From: UBA1268 sp965662195
Lineage (GTDB): Bacteria; Planctomycetota; Planctomycetia; Pirellulales; UBA1268
DNA: 64,000 nucleotides
Reading direction: 5' to 3'
Assembly: GCA_965662195.1 (NCBI GenBank)
Contig: CBFIHA010000001.1
Location: 62,001-126,000, forward strand
Shown: positions 25,401 to 33,429 of the stretch, one piece after another
How the letters are laid out: every line of letters starts with the position of its first letter
How positions within the stretch are numbered: the first letter of the stretch is position 1
Program-made: the position numbers and the translations under genes
Notes under the pieces: generated by a model
Told to the model about the DNA's origin: nothing
The model's input: the letters and a program-made list of their open reading frames with translations, nothing else
The model's database searches: none

Positions 25401-26981
25401 CTGCTGACGGCCACGATCGCCACCGGTCATGTCGAGCCCTGGATGTACGAGTCGCTGGCGCTTGCCCTTGAGGGGGCGGGACGCCCACGGGCCGAGGTCG
25501 AGCGGGCCCTGCTCTCAGCGGCCGATCTGGCGACTGACCCGATCGACCTGCTCGCCTTGGCTAGCTACCTGGCCCGTCTCGGCTCAGAGCGGCAGGCAGT
25601 ACGCGTCTGCCAGCAGGTGGCCATTCTCGAACCTGACTGCCGCGAAGCCTATGCACTCGGTCTGAAATTGGCGGCTGACCTTGAGGATCCAGCGGCTCTG
25701 CGTTGGACCTGCGCCGGCGTCCTCGCCCATGAGTGGCCCGCCTCCCAGCGAGACGTTTCCACCCGGGCCGCCCGCCTGGCGAAGGCGACAATTGCCGGCC
25801 TTAAAGCCGACGGGCACGAGGAAGAGGCAGCCTATTTCACGCGGGTAATTGAGGCCGCCCTCGTTCGTGACATCAGCATGGAACTGAGCTGGAACGGCGA
25901 TGCCGACATCGACCTGATCGTCGAGGAGCCGCCAGGGACCGTCTGCTCAGTCGCCACCCCTCGATCGACATCGGGCGGGACCTTATTGGCTGATGGGACC
26001 GCCGAGACCGGTACGACGCCGACCGGTGTGAAGTTGGAACGGTACGTCGCGACCGCAGCTTTCCCCGGCACCTACCGGGTGCTGGTACGGCGGTCGAGCG
26101 GCGAGGTGACAGCCGGGCTGATCACGGCAGAACTGACACTTTACAAGGGCACTCCCTTCGAAGAGACGATGAAAAAACAGCTGCCGGTCGAAGGTGATGA
26201 AATGTTCTTCACCGTCGAGGTGCCCGCCGGCCGTCGTCGGCAGCCGCTGTTCGAAGCCCAGGTGGCTCAGGATGTGGCCCTCCAGCAAGAGGTCAGCCGG
26301 GCGATCCTGGCCCAGCAACTCACGAGCATGTCGGACCAGGACGCGGTCGATTCGCTGTCACTGACGAGGCCGCCGCAGGCACCCGGACCTGCAGGGCGAA
26401 GGCCCTTCACTGGGGCCAGTGCCACCGGTTTCCAGCCGATTATCTCAACACTGCCTGAGGGAACAAACCTGCAGGCGATGGGCGTTATTTCAGCCGACCG
26501 CCGGTACGTCCGCATCACCTCCACTCCGCTGTTCTCGGGCGTTGGCCAGGTCACCACCTTCAACTTTGCCAGCGGCGGTGCCCAAGGGACAGGTGGTGCC
26601 GGTGGCGGCATGGGTGGTGGAATGGGTGGTGGAATGGGTGGTGGAATGGGTGGTGGAATGGGTGGTGGAATGGGTGGCGGCATGGGCGGCATGGGTGGCG
26701 GCATGGGCGGCATGGGTGGTGGAATGGGCGGCATGGGTGGCGGCATGGGCGGTATGGGTGGTGGAATGGGCGGCATGGGTGGTTTTTGCTGGGTCGCTCG
26801 CGAGGTCTACGGTCCCGAAAACCCAAAATGGGTACTGTTTCGGGGGTGGCTTCTTCGGGACGCCCCGGAATGGCTAGTTGCTCTCTATGGCAACTACGGC
26901 GAGGACTTCGCGGCCTGGGTTCGTGACAAGCCGATGATCAAAGCCGGCCTCGGCTGGCTGATGGACAGGGCGATTGATTGA
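22458..26981 (+). CDS. Large exported VWA protein with coiled coil, STN-like domain, Gly-Met repeats and CFI-box-like C-terminus
   Basis: This 1,507-residue protein starts with a signal peptide (residues 1-28, MSIRFSSLVGMLAAATLLA). Residues about 55-225 form a VWA domain with a MIDAS-like DTSAS at 71-75, NTDLLGG and IGDGP. A long Arg/Glu-rich coiled coil follows (about 450-580). Residues about 712-816 look like a secretin/STN-type short domain: TLAQFKTIIEDKFGIRVQID then LRSVLRRALA and TYVIRDEVLLIT. Next come a Gly/Met linker, an Ala-rich helical repeat part (about 920-1135) and a beta-sandwich like DUF2135 (about 1136-1257). A Gly-Met tandem tract (about 1383-1441) precedes a CFI-box-like tail with FCWVAREVYGPENPKW. 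It probably acts at the cell surface or in the periplasm. ATG 22458 has GAGG 8 nt upstream. The ispD start overlaps its stop. Confidence 0.75.
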   Translation: MSIRFSSLVGMLAAATLLAATGLPAIAAEAERTWLLATHQDDGTPPVTAVGLRASGSPAEASATRLYVLLDTSASQTGTIQRDSLSAIDGVLESLRATDSVMLGSIDVTCTPFMESFAPASDPLVAPAKRELGQRTPLGNTDLLGGLRSALEQLAGGTAPGAIIYIGDGPGLTGILPEDFAATLAALREQRVSFSAVAIGNQLNWPCLAALAAGSGGNVLVPGDSLSPREAGQRMAGQAVAPILWPDDGSLELASQLPDTPVAMLPFQLPPLRHDRESVVLFLGPLAPATITATAEATPGRDSSDSWPEVQLAFDLPQRDPSSDHAFLEQLARNAFDTGGIFLPLLGREGLEIAKRVIREEAETLAKLSRQAEASGAHAAASRLAAASLRRDPDNPEAALVRTASQKTAAGSLPTPAQPVAQREPAEAASAPPERLPGPGGRSALAADESQSELREIENRRRIRSQLLERETAVGLRDARHLMATDPDAARINLKNLQQQVRASTDLDEAVRGRLERQIEISLRESLVRSQEKLERDLALERTRAVARERARISGELRRREEKFSQLAKRYHALVEEGIRVGYQQPTRRFTEAERDIGKEMLLEAPNLYANQGMPMTARAVARQAPLVAGILDYHTKNTRFRREMQRGFMDTLQLVDVAAIPFPDEPPIIYPDPARWRRITDLRKKYKSVDLGGDSESETKIYEALEKATEGFDLTDQGVTLAQFKTIIEDKFGIRVQIDPYLVNEFNIEPNEPPNLIGNYSGITLRSVLRRALATYGEVPLTYVIRDEVLLITEKTYAEQNYMSIKVYPVADLVIPVNPNGGVNPFQTGGGLGGAGGINSGQGGGIQAGGAGGGGMMGGGMFQIADADAAVSGSRRALRTAAATRDRGRSAPASSSAEGTETEPSDGVPLEDLALADSLLEADDLTAELRAYLGPLPDESDTDRSNAVQLPARQLAVRLARIRATAALLGRENRFAEAADLLTATIATGHVEPWMYESLALALEGAGRPRAEVERALLSAADLATDPIDLLALASYLARLGSERQAVRVCQQVAILEPDCREAYALGLKLAADLEDPAALRWTCAGVLAHEWPASQRDVSTRAARLAKATIAGLKADGHEEEAAYFTRVIEAALVRDISMELSWNGDADIDLIVEEPPGTVCSVATPRSTSGGTLLADGTAETGTTPTGVKLERYVATAAFPGTYRVLVRRSSGEVTAGLITAELTLYKGTPFEETMKKQLPVEGDEMFFTVEVPAGRRRQPLFEAQVAQDVALQQEVSRAILAQQLTSMSDQDAVDSLSLTRPPQAPGPAGRRPFTGASATGFQPIISTLPEGTNLQAMGVISADRRYVRITSTPLFSGVGQVTTFNFASGGAQGTGGAGGGMGGGMGGGMGGGMGGGMGGGMGGGMGGMGGGMGGMGGGMGGMGGGMGGMGGGMGGMGGFCWVAREVYGPENPKWVLFRGWLLRDAPEWLVALYGNYGEDFAAWVRDKPMIKAGLGWLMDRAID
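26602..26782 (+). repeat. Tandem repeats encoding (GGGM)n and (GGMGGGM)n
   Basis: The first part has about six 12-bp units of the ggtggaatgggt type; the second part has about five 21-bp units that alternate GGM and GGGM. Third-position differences show the units are not all identical copies. The encoded Gly-Met chain sits just before the C-terminal CFI-box-like domain. Unit number may vary among relatives or be hard to assemble. Confidence 0.9.
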
Positions 26982-27721
26982 TGCCGAACATCGGAGTCAT
27001 CCTCGTTGCCGCCGGGCAAAGTAGTCGGTTCGGCGACGCCCATTACAAAAAGCCATTCGCACCGCTCGCTGGCCGGGCGGTCTGGCTGCACGCCGCCGAG
27101 AAATTTCTCGACCGGGATGACGTGAAACAGGTGATCGTGGTCATCGCCCCGGAAGACCGGGAGAGCTTTCTCGACACGTTCGGTGCCAATCTCGCCTTCA
27201 TGGGCATTGAACTAGCCGAGGGGGGCGACCAACGGGCCGCGTCGGTACGAAACGGGCTGGCGAAGCTCTCCGATGAAATCGACCTGGTGGCCGTGCACGA
27301 CGCCGCCCGTCCCTGCCTGGCAACAAGGTGGATTGACGAGGTGTTCGCCGCCGCCAACCAGTCCGGTGCCGCCATTCTGGCCACCCCGGTCACCGCCACG
27401 CTCAAGCGGGTTGATGATCGCCGGCAGGTCACCGACACCGTCGACCGGTCCGGGCTCTGGGAAGCCCAGACTCCGCAGGTCTTTTCCCGGCAACTGCTGA
27501 CCGACGCCTTTGCGGCCGACGCAGCCGACACCGCCACCGACGAGGCCCAACTGATCCGGGCGGCCGGACACCCCGTGACCGTCGTGCCCGGGTCACCACT
27601 GAATCTCAAAATCACCACCCGGGACGACCTCCGGCTGGCTGAACAGGTGCTCAAGGTGCTGCCCAAGCCAGGCCTTGGCGGCCCTGCCCATCCGTTCGCC
27701 GACGGCGATCGCTGGCGGTAG
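26981..27721 (+). CDS. ispD: 2-C-methyl-D-erythritol 4-phosphate cytidylyltransferase
   Basis: IspD transfers CMP to methylerythritol phosphate in the MEP route to isoprenoids. The 246-residue protein has the nucleotide-binding VILVAAGQSSRFGDAHYKKPFAPL, VAVHDAARPC, ATPVTATLK and EAQTPQVF with a C-terminal TDEAQLI. Length and order fit the family. The ATG overlaps the TGA of the large VWA gene (TGATG), so it may be co-translated. tyrS starts 29 bp after its end. Confidence 0.93.
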   Translation: MPNIGVILVAAGQSSRFGDAHYKKPFAPLAGRAVWLHAAEKFLDRDDVKQVIVVIAPEDRESFLDTFGANLAFMGIELAEGGDQRAASVRNGLAKLSDEIDLVAVHDAARPCLATRWIDEVFAAANQSGAAILATPVTATLKRVDDRRQVTDTVDRSGLWEAQTPQVFSRQLLTDAFAADAADTATDEAQLIRAAGHPVTVVPGSPLNLKITTRDDLRLAEQVLKVLPKPGLGGPAHPFADGDRWR

Positions 27722-27750
27722 TTCCTCTCGCTCACCACGACATTGCCCAA

Positions 27751-29034
27751 ATGCCCTCCGACCTGCTCAGCGACCTCACCGACCGCGGCCTCGTCCACCA
27801 GAGCACCGACGCAACCGCCCTCAGGGACTGGCTGAAGACCCCGGGCCGCCGGGTCTATGCCGGCTTCGATCCAACCGCCGACAGCCTCCATGTGGGACAC
27901 CTGGTGGCGATCATGCTGCTGCGGCGGGTTGCCGCGGCGGGCCATGAGCCGATCGCCCTGATCGGTGGCGCGACCGGCATGATCGGTGACCCCAGCGGCC
28001 GCAGCGAGGAACGAAATCTGCTCGCTCCCGACACCCTGCGGACAAACATCGCGGCGGTAGAGTCACAGATTCGCCAGCTGCTGGAATCGGTTGGCCAGCC
28101 GGTCCATGTGGTCAACAACGCCGACTGGATGCGGGGCGTTGGCTACCTCGAATTTCTGCGGGATGTCGGCAAGCATGTACCGTTGTCGCAGATGCTGGCC
28201 AAGGACTCCGTGAAGAGCCGGCTGGACCGTGACGGCGGCCTCTCCTACACCGAGTTCAGCTACATGCTTTTGCAGGCCTGGGACTTCGTGCAGTTGGCCG
28301 ACAGCCACGACTGCCTGGTCCAGATCGGGGGCAGTGACCAATGGGGCAATATCACGGCGGGCATCGAACTCGGCCGCCGGCTGCGGTCCCTCAACCTGCA
28401 CGGCATCACCTGCCCACTGCTGACCAAAGCCGACGGGACGAAGATGGGCAAAACCGCCAGCGGTGCCGTCTGGCTCGATCCTGCCCGCACGAGCCCGTAT
28501 CGCTTCTATCAGTACTGGATCAATCTCGACGACAATGATGCCGGCAGCTGCCTAGAGCGGCTCACCGAGGTGCCACTGGCCGCCTGCCGGGAACTGGCGG
28601 CCGAGCGGGCCGAGAATGCCAGCGGCCGTGCCACGCAGCGTCGGTTGGCCGAGGAGTTGACCCGGCTGGTCCACGGCGAAGATGGTCTGCGGTCTGCCCA
28701 GCAGGCGACTGCCATCTTTTTCGGTGCGGCCATCGAGAGCCTCGATGACGCGACGCTGGCTGAAATTTTCGCCGACGTCCCAAGCCACGACTTCTCCCGG
28801 CACCAACTCGAAGGCGAAGGACTCCCCCTCACTGAGGCGCTGACCGCGGCCGGCCTGGCGGCGACCCGCTCGGCGGCCCGCCGGACGATCGAACAAGGCG
28901 GGGCCTATCTCAACAATGGCCGCATCACCGACCATGCCTACCGCATCACCGGGGCCGATCTGGGAGGGCGATCACTGCTTGTTCTGCGGTCGGGCAAAAA
29001 GTCCTACGCCGTAGCCCGCTTCAACACCGGTTGA
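27751..29034 (+). CDS. tyrS: Tyrosyl-tRNA synthetase
   Basis: TyrS charges tRNA-Tyr. The 427-residue protein has the class I signature HVGH at residues 47-50 and KMGKT at 231-235 (the KMSKS position), the Tyr-pocket segment QAWDFVQLADSHDCLVQIGGSDQWGNI, and a C-terminal S4-like RNA-binding domain with GGAYLNNGRITDHAY. Length is typical. The start is the ATG at 27751 with no strong ribosome site; it follows ispD by 29 bp. A small secreted-protein gene lies 30 bp downstream. Confidence 0.97.
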   Translation: MPSDLLSDLTDRGLVHQSTDATALRDWLKTPGRRVYAGFDPTADSLHVGHLVAIMLLRRVAAAGHEPIALIGGATGMIGDPSGRSEERNLLAPDTLRTNIAAVESQIRQLLESVGQPVHVVNNADWMRGVGYLEFLRDVGKHVPLSQMLAKDSVKSRLDRDGGLSYTEFSYMLLQAWDFVQLADSHDCLVQIGGSDQWGNITAGIELGRRLRSLNLHGITCPLLTKADGTKMGKTASGAVWLDPARTSPYRFYQYWINLDDNDAGSCLERLTEVPLAACRELAAERAENASGRATQRRLAEELTRLVHGEDGLRSAQQATAIFFGAAIESLDDATLAEIFADVPSHDFSRHQLEGEGLPLTEALTAAGLAATRSAARRTIEQGGAYLNNGRITDHAYRITGADLGGRSLLVLRSGKKSYAVARFNTG

Positions 29035-29064
29035 AGATCCTTCAATCGCCCAATCAGGACCGTC

Positions 29065-29394
29065 ATGACCGCTTTTGCCCGCCTGACGATGGCCTTTTTC
29101 ACTGTTCTTGCCGTCAGCGGTGTTCCGCCGGCGGCTGCTGCCGATCCGCCGGCATCGCCGCGGCCAGAGATGTCGCTCAAAGATCGGCTCGTCACCGGCC
29201 TGCGGGCGATGCGGCCCGACGACGTTTCCTTCTGCGAGCGGGTCGCCAAGGCGACTCAGACCGGCCAGCTCCCGGTCAAACTGGTCGACACCACCTATTT
29301 CTGGGCAGTTGGCCGGGGCAGCGACTATCCGTTGCCGGCATTCGCCAAGGCACTCGACATTCAGTGCCGCCGACTCGGTATCACCTGGCCCTGA
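29065..29394 (+). CDS. Small exported hypothetical protein
   Basis: I do not recognise this 109-residue protein. It has a signal-like N-terminus (AFFTVLAVSGVPPAAAA, probable cleavage near residue 26), then a proline-rich linker and a short globular part with LKDRLVTGLRAMRPDDVSFCERVAKATQTGQLPVKLVDTTYFWAVGR. A Cys in SFC and another in IQCRR could form a disulfide. AGGA lies 7 nt upstream of the ATG. The 3' end overlaps the convergent gene by 34 bp. Planctomycete genomes often carry small exported proteins of this type; function is unknown. Confidence 0.65.
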   Translation: MTAFARLTMAFFTVLAVSGVPPAAAADPPASPRPEMSLKDRLVTGLRAMRPDDVSFCERVAKATQTGQLPVKLVDTTYFWAVGRGSDYPLPAFAKALDIQCRRLGITWP

Positions 29395-31073
29395 GCCGCA
29401 GGTCTGCTGGCGTCGCCCGGTTCCGCCGCGCCCGCAGTGGGTAGCTTCAGGACGAGGTAGCCCTTGTTGGCATAGGCCAACGGCAGTGAAACGGCCGCTT
29501 CGGCGAGGCTTTCACGAGGAGCCACGATGTAGGCTGCATGGTAGCGGCGGGCGACATCCTCAAGTCGTCGCTGGCCCAGACTGACCGTACTGCGAACCAT
29601 GCCCCGCAGGCTGCCGTCGGGGGAGAAGCAATCGAGAATCCGGCGTTTCCAGTCGACAATACCGGCAGGGTCCTGCGGGACATTTTTCCACGAAACCACC
29701 TCGGGCCGCTCGGCCCGCCAGCTGAAATTGGCGGCCCCGCGGGGAGTGAGGAACTGGGCGGTGGGCGAGGTGTTGGCCCGAATCCAGTCGCAGGCATCCA
29801 GCCAAGCCGCCTCCGCCACATGCTTGTCGCTGCGGGCCGCCAGCCTGCGTCCCGGCAGCGGCCAATGGCCTGACTGGGTGACCAGATCGACCAGCAGCAG
29901 ACCGACGAGGCTCCACTGCAGCCCCCGCCGCCAGGATCGCGGAAGCGGCCCAGCTTTCAGCGTTGCCTCCGCCGGCAACGGCCCCGGCCAGATCACCGCG
30001 ACGGTCATCACTGCCAACGAGAGCGGGACCAGTACGTCCCCGAGCCGGAACCAGTAGTAACGAAGCAACTGATAGGCGAGGTCAGGGGCGACCGGCTCAA
30101 TCAGTCCCAGCAGCCAGCCCAGCGCGGACAGACCGACTGCGGCAAGTGTCACGAGGACAACCCGTCGCTTCACGGCCGAAGCGGGGAGCACCGCCGCCGC
30201 GACTGCCCAGAGGGCGATTGCCAGCAGGTGCCTGGTGATGAATCCCTCGTGAAAACCGCGTAGCAGCAGATGGTGCGGCAGCCGGTCGACTACATAGATT
30301 CGGGCCGCTTCAGCCTGCACGGCAGCCGGCACGCCGACGGTGAGCAGCACGGCCGGGACGAACCCGATCGCGGCAGCGATAATCCCGCCGGCCACGCAGG
30401 CAATCGTCCGGGCTGGTGGGCCCCGGCGGCCTGCGATACCTACGGCGGCAGCAGCAACCCACCCCGACGGGCTGAGCAGGCGATCGCCGAGGGCAGCCAC
30501 CAGCGTCACAATCATCATCCAGCCGCCAACGATTGGGTGAAACGCCGCCGCCAAGCCGCCGCCAAGCCAGGCTACCGACCAGCTGCCGGCGACCAGTTCA
30601 CCCCAGGCGGCCAGCACGGCTGCCCAGGCGAACACCTTCGCTTCACAGCCTCCGATCAGCCATTCACCCGCCATGGTCGTCGAGCGGACGGCGAGCGAGA
30701 ACAAGGCAGCGGCAAGCACCCGCTGCCAGCTGGCCGTCAGCAACGGCCCAGCGGCATGGCGGAAGCCGGCTGCCAGCAGCAGCCAGCCGGTCCAACGTCC
30801 GATCCAGGCTGCGGTCGAAAACGAAACCGTCCCGGCAAGTGGTCCGAGCAGCCGAAAGAAAAGTCCGTGCACGCCGGGCGATTCCAGGAAAAAGTCCCCA
30901 GCGCACCAGGATGGATCGACGGCGTGCCGGGCTTTCGTCAGGTAGTGGGCCTCGTTGACGTCGGGCACGGGCCAGGCCCCGGCTGCCGCGAACACCGCCG
31001 TGATCAGCAGCCATTCGCCGATCGAGTTGGCCAGCAAACGCCCCTGGTTCCCCTGATCCCTTTCGCCTTGCAT
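29361..31073 (-). CDS. Polytopic membrane protein (possibly DUF6798-type)
   Basis: The 570-residue protein has about 10-12 hydrophobic segments. Its N-terminus has NEAHYLTKARHAVDPSWCAGDFFLESPGVH, followed by membrane helices, and its C-terminal part after about residue 410 is soluble and contains DACDWIRANTSPTAQFLTPRG and RRYHAAYIVAPRES. This resembles the planctomycete DUF6798 or glycosyltransferase-like family of polytopic proteins; the substrate is unknown. No catalytic motif is certain. Its ATG lies 90 bp from the divergent prpB gene. Confidence 0.6.
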   Translation of the reverse strand: MQGERDQGNQGRLLANSIGEWLLITAVFAAAGAWPVPDVNEAHYLTKARHAVDPSWCAGDFFLESPGVHGLFFRLLGPLAGTVSFSTAAWIGRWTGWLLLAAGFRHAAGPLLTASWQRVLAAALFSLAVRSTTMAGEWLIGGCEAKVFAWAAVLAAWGELVAGSWSVAWLGGGLAAAFHPIVGGWMMIVTLVAALGDRLLSPSGWVAAAAVGIAGRRGPPARTIACVAGGIIAAAIGFVPAVLLTVGVPAAVQAEAARIYVVDRLPHHLLLRGFHEGFITRHLLAIALWAVAAAVLPASAVKRRVVLVTLAAVGLSALGWLLGLIEPVAPDLAYQLLRYYWFRLGDVLVPLSLAVMTVAVIWPGPLPAEATLKAGPLPRSWRRGLQWSLVGLLLVDLVTQSGHWPLPGRRLAARSDKHVAEAAWLDACDWIRANTSPTAQFLTPRGAANFSWRAERPEVVSWKNVPQDPAGIVDWKRRILDCFSPDGSLRGMVRSTVSLGQRRLEDVARRYHAAYIVAPRESLAEAAVSLPLAYANKGYLVLKLPTAGAAEPGDASRPAAQGQVIPSRRH

Positions 31074-31162
31074 ATCAGCCCTCTATAACGCTTTCGGCCG
31101 ATCCGACCCCGGTCGTCGGCTGCTCAGCCTATCGTCATCCCCCCTGTCGCGACGGACACCCA

Positions 31163-32080
31163 ATGGACCTTCACCTTCCTCTCCCTCCTTCGGGTGTGCC
31201 GGGGAACAGACTGCGGCAGACGCTTGCGGACCGGCCGGTGACGGTGGTTGGTGCACCGTTCCCATTGGCTGCCAGGGAAATCGAGCGGCAGGGGTTCGCA
31301 GCCGCCTATCTCTCCGGGGCCGCCTGCTCCGCCGGCCTGCTGGGGGTGCCCGACATCGGGTTGATTTCCCTCGAGCAACTCTGCAAACAGACCGCGCTGC
31401 TGGCAGCCAGCGTCGAGATTCCGGTCATCGTCGACGCCGACACCGGATTTGGTGGTCCGGATGCCGTTGCGGAGTCTGTCGCCCGCCTTGAAAGGGCCGG
31501 GGCGGCAGCCATTCAGATCGAAGACCAACAAGATGACAAGCGGTGCGGGCACCTTTCCGGCAAGCGGGTGATTGCCACAAGCGAGATGGTGGAAAAGATT
31601 GCCGCTGCCGCCGGGGGCCGACGGTCCTCCGAGACCGTCATCATCGCCCGTACCGATGTCCGCAGTGTCTCGACAGTCGACGACTGCCTGGATCGGCTCA
31701 CGGCCTACCGGGAAGCCGGGGCGGACTGGCTCTTTCCCGAGGCACTCACGAGCCGCGCTGAGTTCCTGACGGTGGGACGGTGGCTGGCTGAAGCAGACGC
31801 CGTCGGCATTGCCAACATGACCGAATTCGGTCGCGGTCCACTGCTGACCGTTGAGGAACTCGGGGCGGCCGGATTTGCCGCCGTGCTCTACCCGGTCACC
31901 CTGCTGCGGCTGGCGATGAAGGCGATCGAAGTCGGCCTCGAACTGCTGGCCGACGAGGGCGGCCAGCAAAACCTGCTCGACTTGATGCAGACCCGCGAAG
32001 AACTCTACGAGCTCCTCGAATACGACCCGGCCGCCCCCGAAACCTGGCGGCAGCGGCTGGGCTGCCAGCCAGATGGATAA
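31163..32080 (+). CDS. prpB: Isocitrate lyase/PEP mutase family, probable methylisocitrate lyase
   Basis: This 305-residue protein is a TIM-barrel lyase. It has DADTGFGG with Asp91, a metal-binding IQIEDQ, and KRCGH at 126-130, the catalytic-loop signature of methylisocitrate lyase. The enzyme splits methylisocitrate to pyruvate and succinate in the methylcitrate cycle. ISLEQLCKQTALLAASVEIPVIVDAD is typical. A citrate/methylcitrate synthase gene follows 178 bp downstream in the same direction, supporting the call. prpD is absent from the window. Confidence 0.9.
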   Translation: MDLHLPLPPSGVPGNRLRQTLADRPVTVVGAPFPLAAREIERQGFAAAYLSGAACSAGLLGVPDIGLISLEQLCKQTALLAASVEIPVIVDADTGFGGPDAVAESVARLERAGAAAIQIEDQQDDKRCGHLSGKRVIATSEMVEKIAAAAGGRRSSETVIIARTDVRSVSTVDDCLDRLTAYREAGADWLFPEALTSRAEFLTVGRWLAEADAVGIANMTEFGRGPLLTVEELGAAGFAAVLYPVTLLRLAMKAIEVGLELLADEGGQQNLLDLMQTREELYELLEYDPAAPETWRQRLGCQPDG

Positions 32081-32110
32081 CTCGGGGTGAATGGAAATCA
32101 ACGGAAGAAT

Positions 32111-32140
32111 TTTCACCTCGAAGGCACGAAGAACACGAAG
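32111..32140 (+). repeat. Degenerate ACGAAG repeat
   Basis: A run of imperfect units (cgaaggc, acgaagaac, acgaag) sits between prpB and prpC. Similar ACGAAGG-containing stretches recur in intergenic regions of planctomycetes and other environmental bacteria as I remember. I see one such site here; copy number elsewhere is unknown. Confidence 0.45.
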
Positions 32141-32258
32141 CTGTCAAAAGTTCCGAAGGGTCAACGAGAAGCTGGCCAGGAGCCCGATTGCCCGACCACC
32201 CACGGCTTTTTCTGGGAACCACTGAAACCTCTTCAGCAGAGATTGAGAGAACTTTTTC

Positions 32259-33428
32259 ATGGCCGGAAATGCGACCCATTCGACTTCAAGCCGCGGACTC
32301 GCTGGCGTCACCGCTGGCCGCACCGCCATCTGCTCGCTGGACGGCACGCTCCGGTACCGCGGCTACGACATCGCCGACCTGGTCACTGGAAGTTTTGAGG
32401 AAACGGCGTACCTATTGCTGCGGGGCAGCCTGCCGACAAGAGTGGAACTCGAAGACTTTTCGGGCCGCGTCCGGGCGGCGGCCCGATCGCTGCCCCCGGT
32501 AGTGACCGAACTCCTGGCCCGACTGGCCGCTGCGGCCCCGCAGGCTTCAACCATGGATGCCCTGCGAACCACGGTCAGTTTGCTGGGCCAGCTCGCCGCC
32601 GACAATGGTCCGCGGATGCCGGTGGACCCAACCGCCCTCGGGCAGCAGACAACCGTCGCCGAGCGGCTGATTGGCCAAACTGCGGCGGCACTGGCCACCT
32701 GGGTCGATCTCACCAGCGGTCGTTCGCCGGAGCAATGGCCAGATGCACCACTGTCCGCCGCCCTGCTGAGTCGGCTGCGGGGGGCAACAGTCACAGCAGC
32801 CGAGGCCGAGGCCTTCGACACCACGCTGATTCTCTACGCCGAACATGAGTTCAATGCGTCCACTTTCGCCGCCCGCACCGTCACCTCGACCGGTGCCGAC
32901 ATGCATTCAGCGGTGACGGCAGCGATCGGGGCCCTCAAGGGACCGCTGCATGGCGGGGCGAACGAAAGGGTGTTGGAGCAGCTGGGTGACATTGGCAGCC
33001 TCGATCGCGTAGAGCCCTGGCTCGCCGAACAGCTGGCTTCCCGCCGCGTCGTCATGGGCTTTGGACATCGGGTCTACAAGCAGGGCGACGTGCGGGCGGT
33101 GTTGCTGGCCGACGTCTGCCGCAGGCTCATCCGAACCGCTAGCGTTGCCGAATCCCATCGCCAGCTTGAGCAGTTGGCTGACCGGCTTGAAGGACTCATG
33201 CTGCAGCAGAAAGGACTCAAGCCGAACCTCGACTGGCCGGCAGCCCGCGTCTACCACGCGCTCGGGCTACCGATCGGTGTGTTCACACCGATTTTCGTCG
33301 TCGCACGGATGAGTGGCTGGACCGCCCACATTGTCGAGCAGATGGCCGACAATCGCCTGATCCGGCCGCTGTCGGACTATTGCGGGCCGGCTCCTCGGGC
33401 CTACCCATCAATGGCAGAACGGGGCTGA
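32259..33428 (+). CDS. prpC: Citrate/2-methylcitrate synthase
   Basis: The 389-residue protein has the citrate synthase catalytic residues: His196 in YAEHEFNAST, His231 in GPLHGGANE, GFGHRVYK, and Asp325 in PNLDWPAARVY, then RMSGWTAHIVEQ and DNRLIRPLSDY. Its linkage to prpB suggests it condenses propionyl-CoA with oxaloacetate (methylcitrate synthase), although ordinary citrate synthase activity is possible. A 178-bp gap with a short repeat separates it from prpB. It converges with the DUF1573 gene one base away. Confidence 0.88.
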   Translation: MAGNATHSTSSRGLAGVTAGRTAICSLDGTLRYRGYDIADLVTGSFEETAYLLLRGSLPTRVELEDFSGRVRAAARSLPPVVTELLARLAAAAPQASTMDALRTTVSLLGQLAADNGPRMPVDPTALGQQTTVAERLIGQTAAALATWVDLTSGRSPEQWPDAPLSAALLSRLRGATVTAAEAEAFDTTLILYAEHEFNASTFAARTVTSTGADMHSAVTAAIGALKGPLHGGANERVLEQLGDIGSLDRVEPWLAEQLASRRVVMGFGHRVYKQGDVRAVLLADVCRRLIRTASVAESHRQLEQLADRLEGLMLQQKGLKPNLDWPAARVYHALGLPIGVFTPIFVVARMSGWTAHIVEQMADNRLIRPLSDYCGPAPRAYPSMAERG

Positions 33429-33429
33429 C

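Noticed and set aside
26602..26782. Possible CRISPR array
   Set aside because: The units are 12 and 21 bp, in frame, encode Gly-Met, and have no spacers.
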